Below, piece after piece: positions 1 to 6,229 of a DNA stretch of 6,229 nucleotides. The notes below the pieces were generated by a model. It made no database searches and was not told the DNA's origin. It saw nothing but the letters and a program-made list of their open reading frames with translations. Source of the DNA: Planctomycetaceae bacterium (GTDB lineage: Bacteria > Planctomycetota > Planctomycetia > Pirellulales > Pirellulaceae); contig NYXM01000044.1 of assembly GCA_002685655.1 (NCBI GenBank), positions 1 to 6,229 of the forward strand, in the 5' to 3' direction. The position numbers and the translations under genes are program-made. The stretch's first letter is position 1. Every line of letters starts with the position of its first letter.

Positions 1-2427
1 GCACTGCGACAGATCGCTCCACTGGTGATGGCCAACCTGCCGGGCGATCACGACACTTTCATGCTGTACGAGCCGGAGGTAGGCCACCTTTTGACGCGAC
101 ATTTGTTGGAGATGTCCGGTCTCAGGCAGGCAGCGTGCGAGCACGCTTTCGAACTGCTGGGCCAACCCCGCAAGATGCCCAGATTGACCGGCGATCCGCG
201 GTGGCCCGTGTTCGAGGCGTACCGCATGTCGAGTTGGCTGCCTGCGGTCTGTACCGACGGGCGCGACCTGCCGCGGTTGGTCGCACTGTTGAAGCACGAG
301 GAAGGCTGGGTGCGGATCAATGCGGCCAAGGCTCTGGCTTGGCTAGGCGATCGGCGGGCAATCGAACCGATTGCCACTGCGCTGTCCAAAGCTAAGGCGG
401 AAGCGGACTATGGCTACAACGGGACTTTCAAGAACGCAGAATACGACGACCCGGCCCCGCGCTGGCGCGAATCACTGATCCGCGCGCTGGGATTGCTGGA
501 GGCGCACGAACAGACGAATCGAATCGCCCGCATTCTCAACGACGAACGCTCTGTACTAGAAGTACGCCACGCAGCGGCGGAGGCGTTGGCCGATCTGGGC
601 AACGAAACGGCACTGGCCGCATTGCGGCAGGCCGCCTCGGACCATTCCTTCCACAGCGTACGACACGTGGCACGCGACGCGTTTCAGGTCCGCGGAATCG
701 AGCTCCCGGGCAGCGAATCCACGAAGCAAGCGTCTGTTGATGACGCTTCTGCGCCGGGTCGTCTTCTTGGCCAAGCTCCACCTTCGAGGCAGGGTGTCCG
801 ACCGTCCACAATCTCACTTGCCGCGGCGAAACAGTTCGACGCTGTTGTTTTCATCAAAGGGAACAACGACATCCCCAACACCATCGGCACCGTCGAACAG
901 GCTGACCGCTGGCGACAGACCTACGTGGTCACCGATTCCGGACCCGTTTACCGACCGGGACGAAACCTGTACGTATTGCGGCCGCCAAGTCCGGACGGCG
1001 AAGTGACGCCTCTGACGAATTTCCCAGACGGCTACGTCGGCGAGCCAGAGTTGTCGTGGGACGCTTCACATGTAGTCTTTACTCATCGCGGTCAGGATGA
1101 TCCGTGGTGGCACATTTATCGAATTAATGTCGACGGTTCAAGCTTGGAGCAGTTGACCGACGGGCCGTATCACGACGTCGGCCCCGCATACCTGGCTGAT
1201 GGAAGAATCGTGTTCGCCACGAGCCGCAACGGCATTCGGGACGAGTATCACGGCTATCCGTGTACTGCGCTGTGGGTGATGAATCCCAAGGGCGGCGACA
1301 TGCACCCGATCGCCACGAACATCGGTCGCGACAACGAGCCGGCCATTCTGCATGACGGACGAATCGTCTTTAGCCGGCTGGAGGTGTTCTTCTCGCGGAA
1401 CAAGACGGAACTGACCGTGCACGCCGCCCGACCCGATGGAACGCAAGACGTCGTGCTTTACGGACCGGAGCGGCGGGCGTACTGGCAGAGGCAGTACCAG
1501 CAAGGTCCTCGGGGACCGGGCGAGGTCGGCAATGCGCCACTTACGCACCGCGTGTTGCGAATCAGCCAACCGCAACCCATGCCCGACGGACGAAATGTCA
1601 TCGTGGCGACTCCGGGTGGCTTGGCGCTGATCGGTCCCCGCCGTGACACCGAAACGATCGTCACGCCGGACAACAAACTGCGAGCGTTCACGACTCCTTT
1701 CGCCCTGCCCGACGGCCGAGTGCTGTGTGCGTCGACCCTGAAAGCACACGACCGCAAGGAGGTCGACCTGGGGCTGTATATGCTCGATCCAACGACGAAG
1801 AAGCTGGAACTGTTCTACAACGATCCGGCCACGGCGGACTTCGAACCGCGACCGATCCTCGCTCGACCCCGGCCACCAACGTTACCGACTAAGACTCGGG
1901 CTCACGCCTACAGCGGTCATTTTGTCTGCTCATCCGTCGTTGCAACCCAGGAGAAAGAGGTGCAGCAACGAGGTCGCCTGGTGCGATTGATCGAGGGAGT
2001 GCCGGTGGTTGGCAGGCACAGCACCCACACCAACGCCTGGCCGGTCTGGAAAAACCACGGAGGTACATTCGCCAGAGTGTTGGGCACGACACCGCTTGCT
2101 CCAGACGGATCGTTCTACGTCGAAGTGCCAGCCGATCGCCTGCTGCACTTCCAGGTCTTAGACAGCGACCGGCAGGTCGTGGGCAACCAACTCACATGGA
2201 TCTATTCACGACCGGGTGAGACGAAGTCGTGTGTCGGCTGTCACGAGAATCCCCATACCACGCCTCGGACCGACGCTCCGCTGGCCGCACAGCATCTACC
2301 CATGAATTTCCTGCCCCGCGGTGACGAGTTCCGGTACCGCGCCAAGGCATGGTTCAAGGGGCACCTGCCGCCAGAAATCGACGAACGCACCCGGACCGTG
2401 CGAGCCGTAAACCTGTTGGCGAGGTGA
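1..2427 (+). CDS. HEAT-repeat / hydrazine synthase alpha-like c-type cytochrome protein, 5' partial
   Basis: The gene is cut by the left edge. The reading frame stays open from base 1 (A-L-R-Q-I-A-P-L before the first GTG/ATG at 25-30), and the sequence there already looks like a helical repeat, so the true start and any signal peptide lie outside. Numbering from the GTG at 25: residues 78-122 and 165-224 look like HEAT repeats (VRINAAKALAWLGD, VRHAAAEALADLG). Residues 225-270 form a polar linker. Residues about 325-600 contain TolB/WD40-like blades (repeated DGRIVF-type strands, e.g. 392-397 and 444-449) and a YPCTALWVMN segment around Cys413. Residues 630-730 resemble the middle domain of the hydrazine synthase alpha family. 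A single haem c motif, CVGCH, occupies 736-740 (2230-2244), about 60 residues from the end. By family, the protein is probably exported and haem-bearing. Single-haem homologues are common in planctomycetes that are not anammox organisms, so hydrazine synthesis should not be inferred. The substrate is unknown. Confidence 0.8.
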   Translation, partial: ALRQIAPLVMANLPGDHDTFMLYEPEVGHLLTRHLLEMSGLRQAACEHAFELLGQPRKMPRLTGDPRWPVFEAYRMSSWLPAVCTDGRDLPRLVALLKHEEGWVRINAAKALAWLGDRRAIEPIATALSKAKAEADYGYNGTFKNAEYDDPAPRWRESLIRALGLLEAHEQTNRIARILNDERSVLEVRHAAAEALADLGNETALAALRQAASDHSFHSVRHVARDAFQVRGIELPGSESTKQASVDDASAPGRLLGQAPPSRQGVRPSTISLAAAKQFDAVVFIKGNNDIPNTIGTVEQADRWRQTYVVTDSGPVYRPGRNLYVLRPPSPDGEVTPLTNFPDGYVGEPELSWDASHVVFTHRGQDDPWWHIYRINVDGSSLEQLTDGPYHDVGPAYLADGRIVFATSRNGIRDEYHGYPCTALWVMNPKGGDMHPIATNIGRDNEPAILHDGRIVFSRLEVFFSRNKTELTVHAARPDGTQDVVLYGPERRAYWQRQYQQGPRGPGEVGNAPLTHRVLRISQPQPMPDGRNVIVATPGGLALIGPRRDTETIVTPDNKLRAFTTPFALPDGRVLCASTLKAHDRKEVDLGLYMLDPTTKKLELFYNDPATADFEPRPILARPRPPTLPTKTRAHAYSGHFVCSSVVATQEKEVQQRGRLVRLIEGVPVVGRHSTHTNAWPVWKNHGGTFARVLGTTPLAPDGSFYVEVPADRLLHFQVLDSDRQVVGNQLTWIYSRPGETKSCVGCHENPHTTPRTDAPLAAQHLPMNFLPRGDEFRYRAKAWFKGHLPPEIDERTRTVRAVNLLAR

Positions 2428-2441
2428 GGACCAGAATTGCA
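2428..2441. other. Convergent intergenic gap of 14 bp
   Basis: Only 14 bases separate the TGA of the haem-protein gene (2425-2427) from the stop of the DUF1501 gene on the other strand (2442-2444). No hairpin followed by a T-tract fits here. Transcription from either side must end inside the opposing gene or by a Rho-type mechanism. Confidence 0.8.
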
Positions 2442-3791
2442 CTACGCAAAAAATGGGACCGTCGGGAAGTTGCCGTTGAGGATCGGCTCGAAGTCGCCAT
2501 CGAAGCCCAACCAATCTTTGAGCATCGTGGTGTAGACCGAGCGAAAATCAACTCTCATCTTCAGATCGCCGCGATCCAGGTCGGTCAAGCTTGGGTAGTC
2601 GAAGTAAGTGCCACCCCTGACTTTCGTGCCAACAACGAACCACGGGCCGGCCATGCCATGGTCGGTGCCATTATTCGGCCGTCCGTTCTCCTTCACACGC
2701 CGGCCGAACTCGGTCATGATCAAGATCATCACATCGTTGGCCTGCCCCATCCGTTCGAGATCTTCCATGAATCCACGCACGGCGTCGCCGGTGTAGCCGA
2801 GTAACGCCGCGTGCGTGCCTTCGAGTGCCCCCTGGTTTCGGTGCGTGTCCCAGCCGCCCGTATAGTTGACGTAATATACGCGCGTGTCGAGTTTGCCTTC
2901 GAGGCAAGCGGCTACCTTCTTGAGGTCGTGGGAGAGCGTCGCCGCGGGTTCACCAAAAATGGTGCTCCCTTGTGTGCTCTCTGCTCCGTAGTCCACGTCG
3001 GTTTGGTATCGCCCCACGGCTTCGCGTACTTTGGTAGCGACTTCTGTTACACCCGCAGAGATCTTGCGCACGAGATCGAGCGTGTCACGCTTGGAAAGCT
3101 TCGCCACAGCGGGCATGAGATCCCGGAGGACCGGCTCGACCACCGGGGCGGCCTTACGTTTGAACGCATCGGCTTCATAGAACACCACCGGAGAGTGTAT
3201 CCGCCCGGTGACTGCCAAGTTCTGTTCTCGCGAGATGTTGACGAGGAAATCTGCTTGCGTGCGCTCGGGCTGGTACTCATCAGCAAACCGGCCGAGCCAA
3301 CCGTAATCGCTGTGGAGAATCCCGGGCCTCGCAGAGCGCATGACCTCCATCGCCTTGAAGTGAGACCGGATGGCATTCGGATAACTGACCCCGTTGACGA
3401 TCGCAACCTTCCCATCTTTGTACAACCGTTCCATCCCTTTGAACTCGGGATGGAAACCCAGTTCGTCATCAAGCTGGAGGACTTTGTCGGCCGGAATGTT
3501 CAACGTCCGCCGGGCCTTGTAGTAATGGTCGTTCGTATAAGGCACAACCGTGTTTAGCCCGTCGTTGCCGCCGAATAGCTCGATAACGACAAGTTTGCGG
3601 TTGGGATGTTTCTGAGAGACATCGAGCGCCTTCTGAGCTGCCAGGACAAGCCCGCTGTTCTGGAAGAATCTGGGCACGCCCACCGTTGCCCCGATGCCGA
3701 GCAGCCCAGAGCGGAGAAAGCTACGTCGCGAGCAGGGACAAAGCGTGTGGGGAGGATGATCGTGGCCGTCGTAAGACTTATTGAATTTCAT
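2442..3791 (-). CDS. DUF1501 family exported protein (Tat substrate)
   Basis: A complete 449-residue protein, normal length for DUF1501 (PF07394). The N-terminus carries a twin-arginine signal, SRRSFLRSG at residues 21-29, followed by a hydrophobic stretch (GLLGIGATVGVP), so export in folded form is predicted. Family landmarks follow in order: RKLVVIELFGGNDGLNTVVP at 65-84, an S-H-F segment at 143-145, GWDTH at 313-317, MTEFGRRVKENG at 359-370 and GTDHG at 375-379. The conserved Asp, His and Glu residues resemble metal ligands of the alkaline phosphatase/sulfatase fold, to which DUF1501 is thought to be distantly related; that hydrolase reading is an inference. The start ATG (3789-3791) is preceded by GGGGG (3798-3802) at 6 nt, a poor Shine-Dalgarno match but the only candidate. 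It is the second gene of an operon, 64 bp after the DUF1800 stop. Two cysteines (18 and 20) stand just before the twin arginines. Confidence 0.93.
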   Translation of the reverse strand: MKFNKSYDGHDHPPHTLCPCSRRSFLRSGLLGIGATVGVPRFFQNSGLVLAAQKALDVSQKHPNRKLVVIELFGGNDGLNTVVPYTNDHYYKARRTLNIPADKVLQLDDELGFHPEFKGMERLYKDGKVAIVNGVSYPNAIRSHFKAMEVMRSARPGILHSDYGWLGRFADEYQPERTQADFLVNISREQNLAVTGRIHSPVVFYEADAFKRKAAPVVEPVLRDLMPAVAKLSKRDTLDLVRKISAGVTEVATKVREAVGRYQTDVDYGAESTQGSTIFGEPAATLSHDLKKVAACLEGKLDTRVYYVNYTGGWDTHRNQGALEGTHAALLGYTGDAVRGFMEDLERMGQANDVMILIMTEFGRRVKENGRPNNGTDHGMAGPWFVVGTKVRGGTYFDYPSLTDLDRGDLKMRVDFRSVYTTMLKDWLGFDGDFEPILNGNFPTVPFFA

Positions 3792-3842
3792 GTTTATCCC
3801 CCAAGATGATTTGTACCACTGAGTTCCGGTTGCGCGGCGCTG

Positions 3843-3855
3843 CGGGTAGAACCCG
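3843..3855 (-). other. Small hairpin directly after the DUF1800 stop
   Basis: A perfect 5-bp stem (CGGGT / ACCCG) with a 3-nt loop begins immediately after the DUF1800 stop codon in the 64-bp operon gap. There is no T-tract after it, so it does not look like an intrinsic terminator. It could affect mRNA decay or reinitiation at the DUF1501 gene, or be chance. Confidence 0.3.
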
Positions 3856-5919
3856 TCACCCCACGCTGTATTCAGGCATACTCATAATCAAATGAACCAG
3901 CTGGCGAAGCGTCTGCTCGATGCCTTCGCCCGAACCGAAATCAATCTCGCCTCGGCCGATCTCACTGACCAAAAATTTGACAAGCCTCTGACGGTCGCTC
4001 GCATCTAGTCCTACCGAGGGCAGGAAGCGCTGCACAAAGTAGTCGACCGCCGCATCAGCCGTTTTCACATCGGCCTCTGTCAGCATCCGCGCCAGATTGA
4101 CATTTGCCGGAACACGGATGATCCGTTTCACTCTGGTAAACGCATAGTCATACTCCGCACGCACCGAAGTGTATTCGCTTCCACCGACGTAGATGTTGGG
4201 CATCGTACGATCCGGGGGCCAAAACGACTCGACCGGGTCAGGGAAGAGCACCGCGTGCGCGTAATTCGCACGGTTCAAGAACATCCCGGGATTAATCCAG
4301 GCCGCACCTCCATCTTTGTCGCCGTTCCATCCCGACACGTTCGGTGGGAAGAGGAGTTCCTGGCCGAGTGCCACCGTGGAGACGCGAAAGTCCGGGATTG
4401 TGGGGAGTTTTTCCAGTTCGAGTTTTCGACAGGTCGAGACGACGAAATGCACGGGGCTCTTGATTATTTCCCCCATACTCGCCGAGCTATAAAAGTCCTT
4501 GGAGAGGAACAATGTTCGCAGCAGCGGTTTGAGCTGGTAATTGTTGTCGCGAAGCAACTTAGCCAATCGCTCTTCATGAGCAGGAGTGATCTCACCACGA
4601 ACAAAGAACTTATGCAACTTCCTTGCAATAAAGCGCGCACAGCTCGGCTGCTCGAGGATGATCGCAATGATGTCATCGCCGTCGTAGTTGCCCGTGCGGC
4701 CGATGAAGCGTTTTTCGCTTGGGTCGTGACTATCTCTGCTGAACAGGAATGTCGGGCCCGCGTTGGTCCATCCGCTAAAGGCTCGAGCAGCCTCCTTGAT
4801 GTCTTTCTCCGTGTATTGATCGAGCCCCAATGCGAAGAGTTCCATGATCTCACGGGCGAAGTTCTCGTTGAACTGACCCTTCACGTTTTGATTCCCATCA
4901 AGATAGATCAGCATCGCGGGATTCTTGGAAACCGCTGTGAGCAGATCGCCGAAATTGCCGGCGGCGTGCCTTCGTATCGTCTCCAATTGCTGGAGCATCA
5001 GACGGTAGTCAGCCACCTTGTCGTTGGATGTGGCGAAGTGGCCATGCCAGAACAGTAACAGCTTCTCTTCGAGCGGCCGGCTGGTCTTCAACATTCGCTC
5101 GGCCCACCATTGCTCCAGGCGATACGTTTCCAGCAAGTCGTCACGGCCGCTCTTGATCGACTGGGCGGCGTGGCGTGCGCGGAGTTCATTCACGACTCCG
5201 TACACATTCGGGTGTTTCGACCCGTCGTCGTTACTCGGAGTCGGAAACAAGAGTAGTGGAAGATAGACGAAACCGTTCGGCTTGGTCAGTCTGATCTTCT
5301 GGATAGACGAAGTGTTCTGAGTCTTGCCGGGGTGCCGGCCGCGAGCGTGGACCGCAACGGAGCCGAGAGGAACCGAATTAAAACGAAAGCGCCCAAAGTG
5401 ATCGGAAATCGTCGTCAACTGCCCCAGACCAGATACATCCAAGTAGATCGTATGACCACGGAGCGGAACACCACCGACACCCCCATCAGCGACCTCAATG
5501 CGTCCAGCCAGCGTGGTGGTTCCACTCGACCTAGAAGGCATTGCAGCCTCAACGGGCAACGAATCGTAGATTCCATAGATCCCAGATTCGTCAAATGGCG
5601 GAAGGTGCGTGTTTTCGATTTGATCGTAATCGATCAAGGAATCAACTGCGTCGGCAGGTTTCATTGAAGCCAGTCGTTGAATCTCTTGCGGAGTGCCGCC
5701 GAAGCCGGCGCGTTCAAGCAAGTGCGCAGCGCGATCGTAGCTCCATTCTTCAGGAGAAATCGGCGTGAGGTCTTCAATCCACTCAGTGGGCCCAGGCCCC
5801 TTCATCGGGAGTTGGGTCCCCGTCTGGTCAACCCATCCGACCACAAGCGAGGGGGCGAACGCCACCACGCTCGACACCGCAATCACCACAAGGGACCGTT
5901 GACGATTTCGCAAACTCAT
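3856..5919 (-). CDS. DUF1800 family exported protein with inserted carboxypeptidase-regulatory-like domain
   Basis: A complete 687-residue protein. I chose the ATG at 5917-5919 over an in-frame ATG 16 codons upstream (5965-5967). The downstream one has GGAGG at 6 nt and gives a clean Sec signal peptide: MSLRNRQR, then a hydrophobic run SLVVIAVSSVVAFAPSLVVG. No lipobox is visible. DUF1800 (PF08811) landmarks, numbered from this Met: DRAAHLLERAGFG at 62-74, WWAERMLKTSRPLEEKLLLF around 271-290, WHGHFATSNDKV at 291-302, NENFAREIMELFALG at 351-365, EAARAFSGWT at 376-385, RTGNYDGDD at 408-416 and LLFPPNVSGWNG at 522-533. Between the first two blocks, at about residues 134-224, sits an extra domain with the signature TTISDHFGRFRFNSVPLG, typical of carboxypeptidase regulatory-like/CNA-B beta-sandwiches. 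It is the first gene of an operon with the DUF1501 gene. The two families often occur side by side, suggesting joint action outside the cytoplasm, but the molecular function is unknown. Confidence 0.93.
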   Translation of the reverse strand: MSLRNRQRSLVVIAVSSVVAFAPSLVVGWVDQTGTQLPMKGPGPTEWIEDLTPISPEEWSYDRAAHLLERAGFGGTPQEIQRLASMKPADAVDSLIDYDQIENTHLPPFDESGIYGIYDSLPVEAAMPSRSSGTTTLAGRIEVADGGVGGVPLRGHTIYLDVSGLGQLTTISDHFGRFRFNSVPLGSVAVHARGRHPGKTQNTSSIQKIRLTKPNGFVYLPLLLFPTPSNDDGSKHPNVYGVVNELRARHAAQSIKSGRDDLLETYRLEQWWAERMLKTSRPLEEKLLLFWHGHFATSNDKVADYRLMLQQLETIRRHAAGNFGDLLTAVSKNPAMLIYLDGNQNVKGQFNENFAREIMELFALGLDQYTEKDIKEAARAFSGWTNAGPTFLFSRDSHDPSEKRFIGRTGNYDGDDIIAIILEQPSCARFIARKLHKFFVRGEITPAHEERLAKLLRDNNYQLKPLLRTLFLSKDFYSSASMGEIIKSPVHFVVSTCRKLELEKLPTIPDFRVSTVALGQELLFPPNVSGWNGDKDGGAAWINPGMFLNRANYAHAVLFPDPVESFWPPDRTMPNIYVGGSEYTSVRAEYDYAFTRVKRIIRVPANVNLARMLTEADVKTADAAVDYFVQRFLPSVGLDASDRQRLVKFLVSEIGRGEIDFGSGEGIEQTLRQLVHLIMSMPEYSVG

Positions 5920-5925
5920 CGTTGG

Positions 5926-5930
5926 CCTCC
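5926..5930 (-). promoter_or_regulatory. Ribosome binding site that fixes the DUF1800 start
   Basis: GGAGG on the minus strand lies 6 nt before the ATG at 5917-5919. The upstream in-frame ATG at 5965-5967 has no comparable purine-rich site, and starting there would put extra residues (MLLHQMFAAFKLWRPT) in front of a well-formed signal peptide. Confidence 0.75.
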
Positions 5931-6023
5931 AGAGCTTGAAAGCTGCAAACATTTGATGCAGAAGCACTGCTCTCTAGAATTCAAATTAACAAGAGTCTGT
6001 TTTGTGTAGATGTTGATTCGCGC

Positions 6024-6051
6024 ATTGTAAACAGCCACATTGGGAAGGCAA
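6024..6051 (-). promoter_or_regulatory. Candidate sigma-70-type promoter of the DUF1800-DUF1501 operon
   Basis: On the minus strand, TTGCCT (6046-6051) and TACAAT (6024-6029) are separated by 16 bp, four and five matches respectively to the -35 and -10 consensus. Transcription would start near 6017 and leave a leader of about 100 nt before the DUF1800 ATG. This is a pattern match only, and planctomycete promoters are not well enough defined to be sure. Confidence 0.3.
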
Positions 6052-6169
6052 GGTAGATTCGCTCAATGAGCTGTTCCAGATTGTATGGCCGTCTCAATGC
6101 GCTGCGGATTCTAGTGTCGTGTCAATTTTTGATTTTGGGGTCGAATAAGAATGGTCGCCTGGCGAGATA

Positions 6170-6221
6170 GTCGTTGATCGCTCCGCGATCAAAACGTTTG
6201 GTTCGCGGAGCGAACCACGAC
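6170..6221. repeat. REPIN/BIME-like element: two inverted 27-nt hairpin units
   Basis: Unit 1 (6170-6196, plus) consists of GTCG, a perfect 8-bp stem TTGATCGC (6174-6181) / GCGATCAA (6185-6192) with loop TCC, then AACG. Unit 2 (6195-6221, minus) has the same plan: GTCG, stem TGGTTCGC / GCGAACCA with loop TCC, then AACG. On the plus strand its arms are 6199-6206 and 6210-6217. The units meet in the palindrome AACGTT (6193-6198). They agree at 23 of 27 positions, and the four differences make exactly two compensatory base-pair changes (T-A to G-C and A-T to T-A). The layout matches REP doublets (REPIN/BIME), which are usually intergenic and mobilised in trans by a RAYT transposase. I recall similar GC-rich palindromes from Rhodopirellula-type genomes but cannot confirm it here. 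There is no T-tract after either hairpin. The next gene to the right lies outside the window. Confidence 0.75.
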
Positions 6222-6229
6222 AATCAGGC

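Larger units (their letters stand above)
5920..6169 (-). other. Non-coding leader and upstream region of the DUF1800-DUF1501 operon
   Basis: No credible gene lies between the DUF1800 start and the terminal repeat. The stretch is more AT-rich than the genes. It holds the ribosome binding site, a candidate promoter and a few short palindromes, such as CTGCA/TGCAG at 5943-5961, GCTCA-A-TGAGC at 6061-6071 and TCGCC-T-GGCGA at 6155-6165. None is long enough on its own to call as an operator. Confidence 0.6.

Noticed and set aside
1138..1749. A 203-codon open frame on the minus strand within the haem-protein gene
   Set aside because: It is antisense to the propeller region, has low-complexity Arg/His-rich content and shows no domain signature.
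2230..2244. Reading the CxxCH protein as evidence for anammox metabolism
   Set aside because: Only one haem motif is present, no other hydrazine synthase genes are nearby, and single-haem relatives are widespread in planctomycetes without anammox.
2811..3557. A 248-codon open frame on the plus strand opposite the DUF1501 gene
   Set aside because: It lies entirely antisense to a well-supported DUF1501 coding sequence, has no recognisable domain, and is the kind of long shadow frame expected in GC-rich DNA.
4255..5058. A 267-codon open frame on the plus strand opposite the DUF1800 gene
   Set aside because: It is fully antisense to conserved DUF1800 motifs and has no family features of its own.
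5917..5967. The longer 703-residue version of the DUF1800 protein starting at 5967
   Set aside because: The internal ATG at 5917-5919 has GGAGG at ideal spacing and places the signal peptide right at the N-terminus; the longer start has neither.
6108..6125. TTGACA (6120-6125, minus) with TAGAAT nearby as a promoter
   Set aside because: TTGACA is a perfect -35 box, but TAGAAT follows after only 6 bp and nothing resembling a -10 box lies 16-18 bp downstream.
6170..6221. The terminal hairpins as an intrinsic terminator
   Set aside because: No T-tract follows either hairpin on either strand, and the paired inverted-unit design fits a palindromic repeat better. A role at the end of a transcript from the right cannot be excluded.
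1..6229. A defence system, prophage or mobile gene cluster
   Set aside because: There are no nuclease, transposase, integrase, phage or CRISPR features; the three genes are ordinary planctomycete families.

Overview
This window looks like chromosomal DNA from a planctomycete, probably of the Pirellulaceae type. That is an inference from gene content: a DUF1800/DUF1501 pair with export signals, and a cytochrome-like protein related to the hydrazine synthase alpha subunit. Such genes are abundant in Planctomycetota. The GC content is moderately high and the genes are closely packed. I see no rRNA, tRNA, CRISPR array, insertion sequence or phage gene.

Layout: (1) Positions 1-2427, plus strand, hold a large gene cut by the left window edge. 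It has HEAT-like repeats at the N-terminus, a TolB-like beta-propeller region, and one CxxCH haem c motif near the C-terminus. (2) Positions 2442-3791, minus strand, hold a complete DUF1501 protein with a twin-arginine signal. It converges on gene 1 with only 14 bp between the stop codons. (3) Positions 3856-5919, minus strand, hold a complete DUF1800 protein with a Sec-type signal peptide and an apparent carboxypeptidase-regulatory-like beta-sandwich inserted in its N-terminal half. (4) Positions 5920-6229 are non-coding: the leader and probable promoter of the DUF1800-DUF1501 operon, then a 52-bp double-hairpin palindromic repeat (REPIN/BIME-like) at 6170-6221.

The DUF1800 and DUF1501 genes are read in that order from the right, 64 bp apart, and almost certainly form one transcription unit. 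Both products are predicted to leave the cytoplasm. The pairing is recurrent in bacteria, but I know of no settled biochemical function. Whether the haem protein works with them cannot be decided from its convergent position.

The least expected signal is the terminal repeat. Its two 27-nt units are inverted, share a central AACGTT, and differ at only four positions. Those four positions make exactly two compensatory base-pair changes, which is direct evidence that the hairpins are conserved as structures.
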